The translations under genes and the position numbers were made by a program. Of a stretch of 64,000 nt of DNA, positions 47,685 to 55,522 are shown piece after piece; position 1 is the first letter of the stretch; each line of letters begins with the position of its first letter. The DNA is from Candidatus Xiphinematobacter sp. Idaho Grape. Lineage in GTDB: Bacteria; Verrucomicrobiota; Verrucomicrobiia; Chthoniobacterales; Xiphinematobacteraceae. The notes beneath the pieces were generated by a model that was given only the letters and a program-made list of their open reading frames with translations, was not told where the DNA came from and made no database searches. The DNA lies in assembly GCF_001318295.1 (NCBI RefSeq), contig NZ_CP012665.1:372001-436000 (forward strand). The letters are read 5' to 3'.

Positions 47685-49277
47685 ATGCCGCTGTTTGGCA
47701 TGAATGAACCCAAATTACCTTCTCCAGAAGAGATTCAGAAGAGATTGTCTGAGGTGTTGCAGGCTACCTTTGGAGGGAAGCAGTCGGTCGTATCTCAACC
47801 TTCCGGACAGAGTAAGTCCTCTTCTGGTGGCGGCAACAGGGGGCTACATCCTCTTCTTTCCAAGTTCCGTCATACGCCACGTGACATAAAGGAGTATCTG
47901 GACCGCTTTGTTATCCGGCAAGAGGAGGCAAAGAGAGTACTGAGTGTTGCTGTCTGTGACCATTATCATCATGCTAGAGAAGCCTTAAATGGTGAGAGTT
48001 TTCTGGAATACGCTAAACAAAATATCCTCTTGATTGGTCCGACAGGCGTGGGAAAAACTCATTTAATTAGGCACGTTGCCGACTTAGTCGGTGTGCCGTT
48101 TGTTAAAGCAGACGCTACCAAGTTCAGTGAAACAGGTTATGTGGGTGGGGATGTAGATGACCTTGTCCGCGAACTGGTAGAGCGCGCGAAGGGAGATATC
48201 TCACTAGCCGAAATTGGCATCGTTTTTCTCGACGAAATTGATAAAATTGCCACCTCTTCGAAGAATCCAGGCCGTGACGTAAGTGGGCGTGGTGTCCAAA
48301 CCGGGTTGCTTAAACTAATGGAGGAAACCGAAGTTTCCCTAAAAAATCCCTCAGACATCCAGTCACAGATTCAGTCTGTCATAGAGATGCAAACACAACG
48401 TGGCCGTGGCTCTATGCACAGAGAGACCATCAATACCAGACATATCCTCTTTATTGCGAGCGGTGCCTTTGAGGGATTGGACCGCATCATCCATCACAGA
48501 AGGAAACAGTTACGGGTTGGTTTTTGCACCAACACAACCGCCTGTGCTTTAGAAAGCAATGTTTTACAAACTGCTAATACTCAGGATTTCATAGAATATG
48601 GATTTGAATCTGAATTCATCGGCCGACTTCCAGTTCGCTCTGTCTGTCATCTTCTAGAGGTTGAAGATCTTTTTCGGATTATGAGGTATTCAGAGGATAG
48701 CATTATTCGTCAGTACGAACGCGCTTTCCGCCCTTATGGCATTAAGATACATTTCGAGGAGGAGGCTCTGAGAAAAATTGCCGCTTCGGCCTTCCAGGAA
48801 GGAACCGGAGCACGAGGCCTGCTTACCGTTTTGGAGAGACTCTTGCGGGACTTCAAGTATGAACTTCCGGACTCGGGTGTCACGTCGTTTACCGTGAACC
48901 CTGCCCTGGTAAAAGAACCCCGTACTTGTCTTACCTGTCTACTTAGGCATGGTTCTGCCGAAAAAGAACGTGCATTGATCATCGCAGCTAGGCAGTTTAT
49001 GCAGCAGTTTAGCGAACAACACAAGGTTCAAGTGGAGGCCTCTGAGGCTGCGCTTATACGACTTGCACAACAAGCGATTAGAGAAAGAATCACGATGCGT
49101 GAGCTTTGCGGGAAATTATTTAAGGACTACCAATTTGGCCTGCATCTTATCCAGGAGGGCAAATTAGAAACCACTAAGCTGGTACTTCCAGAGGAAGCCA
49201 TCGATAATCCAGAAGAATACTTGAGTAAGTTAGTAGCCCAGTCTTACCATGACGGGGAGGGTCTGCAGAAAGGTTGA
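47685..49277 (+). CDS. clpX: ClpX-like AAA+ unfoldase without zinc-binding domain
   Basis: The 530-residue AAA+ protein has Walker [12 protein letters not shown] (residues 118-128), the ClpX pore-loop region with SETGYVGGDVDDLVREL, Walker B VFLDEIDKIA and the sensor-2 motif GTGARGLLTVLERLL. It differs from ordinary ClpX (about 420 residues): the N-terminal C4 zinc domain is replaced by a Ser/Gly-rich stretch, the IGF ClpP-docking loop reads RVGF (278-280), and about 130 residues follow the ClpX core, in a helical region with EQHKVQVEASEAALIRLAQQ. It could dock on ClpP (37.2 kb). HslU is unlikely as no I-domain or hslV is seen. Confidence 0.82.
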   Translation: MPLFGMNEPKLPSPEEIQKRLSEVLQATFGGKQSVVSQPSGQSKSSSGGGNRGLHPLLSKFRHTPRDIKEYLDRFVIRQEEAKRVLSVAVCDHYHHAREALNGESFLEYAKQNILLIGPTGVGKTHLIRHVADLVGVPFVKADATKFSETGYVGGDVDDLVRELVERAKGDISLAEIGIVFLDEIDKIATSSKNPGRDVSGRGVQTGLLKLMEETEVSLKNPSDIQSQIQSVIEMQTQRGRGSMHRETINTRHILFIASGAFEGLDRIIHHRRKQLRVGFCTNTTACALESNVLQTANTQDFIEYGFESEFIGRLPVRSVCHLLEVEDLFRIMRYSEDSIIRQYERAFRPYGIKIHFEEEALRKIAASAFQEGTGARGLLTVLERLLRDFKYELPDSGVTSFTVNPALVKEPRTCLTCLLRHGSAEKERALIIAARQFMQQFSEQHKVQVEASEAALIRLAQQAIRERITMRELCGKLFKDYQFGLHLIQEGKLETTKLVLPEEAIDNPEEYLSKLVAQSYHDGEGLQKG

Positions 49278-49371
49278 TGGCCCTGTTCGTTAAAGTGGAT
49301 GCCTTATAAGCTCCCTTAAACCTGATTGTCTTTAGTGGCTTTACCTGCCTTCCTCCCACTTACCCTTTGTC

Positions 49372-49986
49372 GTGAGTAAAGTTTATTACCCTGCACCGTA
49401 TTTGCTTCTTACAGACGAGTTACAGCGTTTACCTGGGATTGGTCCTCGTAGTGCGGAGCGTATTGCCCTCTGGCTGCTCCAATCTCGTGGTGCCAACCCT
49501 ACTCGACTTGCCAATGCTATCCAAGAGGCCTCGCAATGTCTAAGGACTTGCAAGCTGTGCGGTTTCTTCACGACGGAAGATCTCTGCCGAATCTGTAGTG
49601 CTCCGGAGCGCCGTGTTCATCCTATTTGCGTAGTGGAAACTGCCATCGATATCATCGCCATTGAACGCGCCAGTGTTTTTTTAGGTCGTTACCATGCTTT
49701 GGGGGGGAAATTTTCTCCGCTGAATGGCATTGGTCCTGAACAACTGCGAGTCACATCCCTTTTGGCGAGGGTGAAGTCCGAGCGTCCGCAAGAGATTATT
49801 TTTGCACTAAGTGCTGATGTGGAAGGAGAAGCAACTACGCACTATCTGGCTCGTCTCTTTTCTGAACAAGGAGTCCTAGTGAGTCGCATTGCCCATGGAC
49901 TTCCAGTTGGGGGAGGGTTAGAATATGCCGACGCAGGTACACTCTCTTGTGCCATTTCTGGTCGAAGCAGAATCTCACTAGAGTAA
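49372..49986 (+). CDS. recR: RecR, recombination mediator
   Basis: RecR works with RecO (and RecF) to load RecA on gapped DNA. The 204-residue protein starts at GTG 49372 and shows the helix-hairpin-helix LPGIGPRSAERIALWLL, a C4 zinc finger CKLCGFFTTEDLCRIC, and a Toprim domain ending with the Walker-like GLPVGGGLEYADAGTL. Length is typical. It lies in a plus-strand run with the ClpX-like gene and lipA. Confidence 0.95.
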   Translation: MSKVYYPAPYLLLTDELQRLPGIGPRSAERIALWLLQSRGANPTRLANAIQEASQCLRTCKLCGFFTTEDLCRICSAPERRVHPICVVETAIDIIAIERASVFLGRYHALGGKFSPLNGIGPEQLRVTSLLARVKSERPQEIIFALSADVEGEATTHYLARLFSEQGVLVSRIAHGLPVGGGLEYADAGTLSCAISGRSRISLE

Positions 49987-50080
49987 GTTGGTTTGCGGTG
50001 GGCTAAGCCGCAGGGCATAAGTCCCGAGGGCTCTGAAAAAAAACCCTTGCCTTGAATTGAACTCTACATTCTCCAAAATA

Positions 50081-50998
50081 ATGCCTCCAAGGATTAGTAA
50101 CTCTACATTGCACCAAACTCGGAAGCCAACCTGGATCAAAGTTCGCCTTCCTTCTAACCCCGTGTTCTTCTCCACTAAGGGGCTAATTGCTGATCTGAAA
50201 CTTCATACAGTCTGTGAGAGTGCCCAGTGCCCGAATCGCTGGGAATGCTGGAGTCGAGGAACTGCTACCTTTATGATTGCCGGGGATCGTTGTACCCGAG
50301 CTTGCCGATTCTGCGCTGTGTCTACCGCTAAACCCCTGCCTTTAGAAGAGGATGAGCCAAGGCGCATCGCTGAGGCCGTTCGGCGTATGAATCTCAAACA
50401 TGTTGTCATTACAGCTGTTGCTCGCGACGACTTAAAAGATGGCGGTGCCAGCCATTTTGCTCACGTCATTCGGGCGGTCCGTGCAATCGATCCTTCTCTT
50501 GTTGTTGAGGTTCTCACGCCCGACTTCAATGGAAAGGAGTGGGCCCTACAAATCGTACTAGATGCCAAGCCTCACGTCTTTAACCATAACTTGGAAACTG
50601 TAGAGCGACTAACTCCACTTGTGAGGTCTCGAGCCAAATATCGCCTCTCTCTGGAAGTGCTTGCCATGGCTAAACGTCTTCGGGCTAACCTTGTTGCTAA
50701 AAGCGGTTTAATGCTGGGGCTAGGAGAAACTGAATCTGAGCTCCTCCAGGCCATGGATGACTTACGTGAGACAGGCGTCCAAGTACTCACTTTAGGCCAG
50801 TATCTTCGTCCAAGCCCTCAACATTTTCCGGTAGTGGAATACATCCTTCCGGCCATCTTTGATTACTATAAGGACGTCGCCCTTTCCAAGGGTTTTGAGT
50901 TTGTGGCTAGTGGGCCATTGGTACGCAGCTCTTACCACGCTGCTGACTTCAGCCCTTTAACTTTCCCCAACTTTTCAAAAAACACTAACCCAGGCTGA
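50081..50998 (+). CDS. lipA: lipoyl synthase
   Basis: A radical-SAM enzyme that inserts two sulfurs into octanoyl groups to form lipoate, needed by the SucB lipoyl domain in this window. The auxiliary cluster motif is CESAQCPNRWEC, the radical-SAM motif CTRACRFC, and the third signature RSSYHA is near the C-terminus. I start it at ATG 50081; a TTG at 50057 is in frame. The product has 305 residues, normal for LipA. No lipB is adjacent. Confidence 0.95.
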   Translation: MPPRISNSTLHQTRKPTWIKVRLPSNPVFFSTKGLIADLKLHTVCESAQCPNRWECWSRGTATFMIAGDRCTRACRFCAVSTAKPLPLEEDEPRRIAEAVRRMNLKHVVITAVARDDLKDGGASHFAHVIRAVRAIDPSLVVEVLTPDFNGKEWALQIVLDAKPHVFNHNLETVERLTPLVRSRAKYRLSLEVLAMAKRLRANLVAKSGLMLGLGETESELLQAMDDLRETGVQVLTLGQYLRPSPQHFPVVEYILPAIFDYYKDVALSKGFEFVASGPLVRSSYHAADFSPLTFPNFSKNTNPG

Positions 50999-51033
50999 GT
51001 TATTCGTTCCTAACAAAGCCCGCTTCCACTTTC

Positions 51034-51816
51034 TTACTCTCTCCAGTTCGAAAGATACAGGAAAAGCCGATCTAGCAAGCCTCGTATATTCCTGGGTGGC
51101 TGGCGTACACCGATGCGTGGCAAAGTGAATGGATCCATGATATTGGTGCAGATGCCGGGGTTAGTTGTTACGCCGGTTTTATATCCAGCCTCTTCCACTA
51201 AATCTCGCACCCACACCTTCCAACTGCCATAAGGATAGCAGAAATGTTGAACAGCTATCCCAAACATATCCTCCAGCTTTTTCTTACTAGAGGTAATTTC
51301 TTCTCTGGCTCGCCGTCGACCTAAATGCGTTAGATGCGGGTGCGTTAAAGTATGGGCGCCGATCTCATGGCCAGCAGATAGCCAAGTGCGTACTTGGCTC
51401 TCGTCCATGAGGGGATCCTCCGCTTCGCCAAGTAAAGTGTCCCACTCATTTCTTCCGCCGATATGCCCTGCAACTAGATACTGGATTGCAGTAAAGCCTA
51501 ACTTTTGGAGTGGGACCATGGCATGTTGAAAAACGGTCCTGCTTCCATCATCAAAAGCGATTACCAAACGTCTGTTATTTGGCTGAGTAAAATCTTTATG
51601 CCCTTGCAACTGGGTGGTATGGAACCCCTCCTTCCAGAGTTCTTCTACTTGCCTTCTAAACAGATTTAGTTGGACATAGAGGTCTTTCTTACGTACCCCT
51701 TGGGGGGGTGTTCCTAGCTTGTGGTAGGTTAGGATGGGTACTCCTTCCTGAAAAATGCGGTTGTATGTGGCGAGCCTTGAATAGTACACTAGCCTACCCT
51801 GGAAGATATGGTGCAT
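51034..51816 (-). CDS. polysaccharide deacetylase (NodB homology, CE4 family)
   Basis: The NodB fold is visible: TYHKL, catalytic base in LVIAFDDGSRT, the metal-binding GAHTLTHPHLTHLG (HxxxH type), HFCYPYGSW and a C-terminal GVTTNPG. Residues downstream of the ATG at 51816 (MHHIFQGRLVYYS) give about 260 residues; a TTG at 51879 extends it by 21. There is no evident signal peptide. Substrate may be peptidoglycan or an envelope glycan; not determinable here. Confidence 0.85.
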   Translation of the reverse strand: MHHIFQGRLVYYSRLATYNRIFQEGVPILTYHKLGTPPQGVRKKDLYVQLNLFRRQVEELWKEGFHTTQLQGHKDFTQPNNRRLVIAFDDGSRTVFQHAMVPLQKLGFTAIQYLVAGHIGGRNEWDTLLGEAEDPLMDESQVRTWLSAGHEIGAHTLTHPHLTHLGRRRAREEITSSKKKLEDMFGIAVQHFCYPYGSWKVWVRDLVEEAGYKTGVTTNPGICTNIMDPFTLPRIGVRQPPRNIRGLLDRLFLYLSNWRE

Positions 51817-52172
51817 AAAGGCTTCTGGATCAAGAGGGATGAAAGGCGCCTTAGCGACAGGGCACTTTGCCAAAGGCAAAAGTTTGGTTGGGACAGTGTT
51901 TCACCAGCTAAGAAAGTAAGAACAACGGTCTCCCCCTAAACATGGTTAGGGGGTTGTGGCGACCTACCATTGTAAAATGTTTTGCTTCTCCTATGAGACA
52001 GGGAGATGGGATGCATTTCTCTTTGCACGGCGGAAGGTTTCCGGATCGCTCGAGAGGTTGCCGGAATTTTTTAGATCTAGGAAATGACATAGAGGTGTCC
52101 AAGCATCTCATGATAGAAAGTGCGCTGGGAGATCCCTGGCAGTTCAATAAGGCAAAACGGCGTATTTTTGTA

Positions 52173-52244
52173 GCTCCCGTAGTTCAACGGATAGAACGGA
52201 GGTTTCCTAAACCTTAAATCTGGGTTCGACTCCCAGCGAGAGCA
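52173..52244 (+). tRNA. tRNA-Arg (anticodon CCT)
   Basis: A 72-nt cloverleaf. The anticodon loop is TTCCTAA with CCT, stem GAGGT/ACCTT; the T-arm CTGGG/CCCAG has loop TTCGACT. The acceptor stem GCTCCCG/CGAGAGC has a C-A mismatch at pair 5:68. Discriminator A, no encoded CCA. Confidence 0.93.
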
Positions 52245-52249
52245 GTTTT

Positions 52250-52548
52250 TCTAAAAAATCTCAATACCACGACAGCACCGGAGACTACGAGCTAGGTGGT
52301 TTGCCCTATCAAATTGACGAGAGAATGCTTCAGCATTGCTCCTTTGCTTGCAGCCCTACCTTTCAAGGGTCGTCTCTGTTCAATGGAAAGGGTGAAGATT
52401 TCACTTATAAATTCAATTCTGTGCCATAAATGACAATGACATAGAGATTCAAGACTTTGCATGGAACCAGCAGGACATAATCATAATTACAACTACAATC
52501 GGATCTAACAGAAGACATGGCGCGGAAGGGTTGGGAATACTTGTTTGA
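52250..52548 (+). pseudogene. unidentified gene remnant with one frameshift, after tRNA-Arg
   Basis: A plus-strand frame without start codon reads YHDSTGDYELGGLPYQIDER, then GSSLFNGKGEDFTYKFNSVP, and stops at 52427-52429. The adjacent frame continues NDNDIEIQDFAWNQQD and IIIITTTIGSNRRHGAEGLG to a stop at 52546-52548. The two halves join smoothly, suggesting one indel near 52425. The family is unknown to me; the beta-rich composition could suit a surface or periplasmic protein. Confidence 0.42.
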
Positions 52549-52796
52549 ATTTGTTCCTCCCTAACTACATAGGCCTAGAAACCCTCAGGGGGCTCGAAGC
52601 TTCTCCCTGGAAAGAGGAAAAGGGTGCGTTTCTTCCGAGTGGTTCCGTCTGTGTACCCTCATAAGTTATCATGATGCCCGAGAAACTTGGATCTTGATTA
52701 TTCTCCAAACCCACGCGAGCTCCTGTGCAAGGTGAACATGAAACGTGTCTCCCCTAGCCTACTTGCAGGAGGTAACTCCAGACAAGGTTTTCAATT

Positions 52797-54971
52797 ATGA
52801 AAAGCTCCCATCTTACATGGAAGACTATTGCTGTATTCTGTAGCTACCTGTTACTCACATTCCAGGGTACAGAAGTAGCATTAGCATCCCTCCAGAGCCG
52901 AGATCCTAAACGAGTTGTACAAGCTCTTTTGGTTGCAAATTCTTCAACTGTAGTCCCCGGGAAAACCTTGCAGGTCGGACTACTTCTCCGAATACTGCCA
53001 GGATGGCATACCTTCTGGAAAAATCCAGGTAACATAGGTATTCCCATAGCCATTGACTGGAAGCTACCTGATGGATTTAAAGCTTCGGCTCTTCGATGGC
53101 CCATTCCAGAACACATTATCTTAGAAGATGGCGTCGTGGACTATGGATACAGAGGAGAAATTCTTCTCATTGCCACGATCCAACCGCCAGACCAACTAGA
53201 TGCGAAAGAGGTCACCATAAATGGGCACGTCACTTGGCTGGCATGCGCTGATAGCAGCTGCGCCCCAGGTGGGGCAGATCTGTCCCTTACTTTTCCGGTA
53301 TCCACTCACGTGGCGTCAAAAAATGACCCACTTTTCAAGCAATTCGAGCAACTTTTACCCTTCCCTGGTAATCCTCCATTCCCTATAGTCCTCTCCGGAT
53401 ATGCCAGCGGGATAGAAATCCGTGCCCAACCCGGTGATAATGTCAAGAGACTCTTATTTTTCCCTCTTCCAGCCCCTCATCAGTTAATTGGCAAAATCAA
53501 GACCTACCACCCCTCCCCAGATAAAAAGGAGTGGGTTATTCGCGTTCCAGTTAATGGACATCTGAGCGGAATCCTAGTCACAGAGGATGTGAACAGCATC
53601 CGCAGAGGATACGAGTTCGACAACATTTCCCCAGGTTCCACCCTTTTCCAAGCCATTCCGGTCGGGCGTGCTCAGGCTTCATCTATCCTACTTCAAGCAA
53701 TTTTTTACGGATTCCTAGGCGGACTCGTCTTAAATCTAATGCCCTGTATCCTCCCAGTCATTTCGCTGAAAATCTTCAGCTTCATCCAACAAGCAGGAGA
53801 AAACCGTAGAAGAATTGCCTACCACGGGCTGGCTTTCACGGCCGGAATCTTTTTCTGGTTTTCCTTATTAGCAAGTCTTGTCTTAGCTTTGAAGTACAGT
53901 GGAGATATTTCCAATTGGACAGCATTCCAATTTCAAAGTCCTGTTTTTAATTTGGTTGTCATTGTAGTGACGTTTATCCTTGCCCTGAATATGTTTGGAG
54001 TCTTTGAAATCTCTATCCCTAGTACAGCAGCAACCGGGCTCGCCCATCTTGCAGAGAGGAAGGGCGGGCTATGGGGAGCTTTTTTCCAAGGAGCCTTCAC
54101 CACACTATTGGCAACACCATGTACCTCTCCATTTTTGGGTACAGCCTTTAGTCTTTCCTTAGGTCAAAGTAACGTGACAGCATTTGCAGTATTTATGGCT
54201 GCAGCATCAGGACTGGCCTTCCCATATTTAATTCTTTCTATCCAAACAAGCTGGATCCGGTTTATTCCTAAACCCGGATTATGGACGGAGTTGATAAAGC
54301 AGCTGATGGGTTTTCCTCTGCTTGCTACGACGATCTGGCTTCTAGCTGTGCTAGGCAACCAGCTAGGAGTATCAGCGATAGTTGCCACACTCGCATTTCT
54401 CTTATGTCTAGCTATCTGTTGCTGGTCATTAGGAATCTTTAAAAACGATGGAAGAAACTTCCGACAGCACAGTTCATCGCCACCCTGGTGGCTACTTTTA
54501 GCCTGCCTAGCTATAGCAGTTTCCGCCACTTATTACTTGGCATGGCCATACGTTGTGAAACCCTACGCTACTAGAGCGCAAGCCAGCAAATATTCAAAAA
54601 TTCCCTGGATCCCCTACTCTGAGTCCGTCCTACATAGAGCGCATACTGTTGGCTATCACGTTTTTGTAAACTTTACTGCAGACTGGTGCCTTTCCTGCAA
54701 ATTTAATGAAAAAACCGTTTTGGATCGCCCAGCTATCGTCGCCGCATTTCAATCCAAGGGGATTGTGCCACTTAAGGCAGATTGGACCAACTGGGACCCC
54801 ATAATTTGTGCTGCTCTACACTCCTTTGGTCGTGTTAGCGTTCCTCTATATGTCCTCTATTTAGCTAAGAAATCTGAGGCTCCTATTATCTTGCCGGAGT
54901 TTCTTACAGAAGCTGAGGTTCTTGACGCTTTGGAGGGGATACAAACGGTAGAAAAAGCTCTACCGTTTTGA
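52797..54971 (+). CDS. dsbD: DsbD/ScsB-like thiol:disulfide transporter
   Basis: The 724-residue protein has a signal peptide, an N-terminal periplasmic domain of the ScsB type (PGWHTFWKNPGNIGIPIAI and a cysteine pair in WLACADSSCAPG), a central CcdA-like membrane domain with LMPCILPVISLK and FTTLLATPCTSPFLG carrying the redox cysteines, and a C-terminal thioredoxin domain with FTADWCLSCK at about residues 626-635. It carries electrons from cytoplasmic thioredoxin to periplasmic acceptors. A terminator-like hairpin overlaps its last codons. Confidence 0.9.
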   Translation: MKSSHLTWKTIAVFCSYLLLTFQGTEVALASLQSRDPKRVVQALLVANSSTVVPGKTLQVGLLLRILPGWHTFWKNPGNIGIPIAIDWKLPDGFKASALRWPIPEHIILEDGVVDYGYRGEILLIATIQPPDQLDAKEVTINGHVTWLACADSSCAPGGADLSLTFPVSTHVASKNDPLFKQFEQLLPFPGNPPFPIVLSGYASGIEIRAQPGDNVKRLLFFPLPAPHQLIGKIKTYHPSPDKKEWVIRVPVNGHLSGILVTEDVNSIRRGYEFDNISPGSTLFQAIPVGRAQASSILLQAIFYGFLGGLVLNLMPCILPVISLKIFSFIQQAGENRRRIAYHGLAFTAGIFFWFSLLASLVLALKYSGDISNWTAFQFQSPVFNLVVIVVTFILALNMFGVFEISIPSTAATGLAHLAERKGGLWGAFFQGAFTTLLATPCTSPFLGTAFSLSLGQSNVTAFAVFMAAASGLAFPYLILSIQTSWIRFIPKPGLWTELIKQLMGFPLLATTIWLLAVLGNQLGVSAIVATLAFLLCLAICCWSLGIFKNDGRNFRQHSSSPPWWLLLACLAIAVSATYYLAWPYVVKPYATRAQASKYSKIPWIPYSESVLHRAHTVGYHVFVNFTADWCLSCKFNEKTVLDRPAIVAAFQSKGIVPLKADWTNWDPIICAALHSFGRVSVPLYVLYLAKKSEAPIILPEFLTEAEVLDALEGIQTVEKALPF
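54943..54969 (+). terminator. rho-independent terminator overlapping the dsbD stop
   Basis: Perfect 10-bp arms AAACGGTAGA and TCTACCGTTT enclose AAAAGC; the T-run TTTT is part of the last sense codons and the TGA at 54969-54971. The stop codon thus lies at the foot of the hairpin. Confidence 0.7.
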
Positions 54972-54974
54972 ATC

Positions 54975-55420
54975 TCACTTTGGAGAAAGTAACTCAAAAC
55001 CTTCTCTATCTATCACACATCTTAAGGAGGAGCGGTCCTGACGTAAGAGAGGTAGCAATACCGTATTTGGGGGGATTACGAACACCATCAAGAGATCGGG
55101 GGATATTCCATCTAGATGGGTGGGATTGCTGTGACCTTCTGCATCCACCGGAGTATGTAAAAACATGGAGACGGGGGGAAGGCCGCACATTTCAAAACCG
55201 TCATGAAATAGCTTGACTCCTGACTTAGTGCTGGGCAGTGCAAGTCGACTCATTACAGTATTTTTTTGCTCCGACTTTAGCTAGAAAGTGGGATAAATCT
55301 TCCTATAACACCACTTGCTGCTTACCAACATGTCTTCGTTTTGCTAGGCACTGGGATTTGTTTGAGCATCCAGTAAGGACGGCTATTTTCCTAGCGCCGG
55401 TCCGGAATGACCCATACAGT
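54975..55420 (-). pseudogene. unidentified gene remnant
   Basis: On the minus strand a frame from about 55420 reads ALGKIAVLTGCSNKSQCLAK, then after an in-frame TAG EDLSHFLAKVGAKKYCNEST. A second frame, 55253-54975, is open for 92 codons and includes GFEMCGLPPVSMFLHTPVDA. I recognise neither. They may belong to one decayed gene facing dsbD, or to chance frames; I favour decay because both have a protein-like composition. Confidence 0.27.
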
Positions 55421-55522
55421 CGCTGCACATTACGTAACCCCCCCTAGTCACAGAAACCTCCTTTCTGCCTTTTCAGCCTGAATCTATCCTAGTATAGAGT
55501 CTACCAGTAAGGATGTTGGATT

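Noticed and set aside
47685-49277. HslU as identity of the AAA+ protein
   Set aside because: There is no intermediate domain and no adjacent hslV; the pore-loop region and sensor-2 motif follow ClpX.
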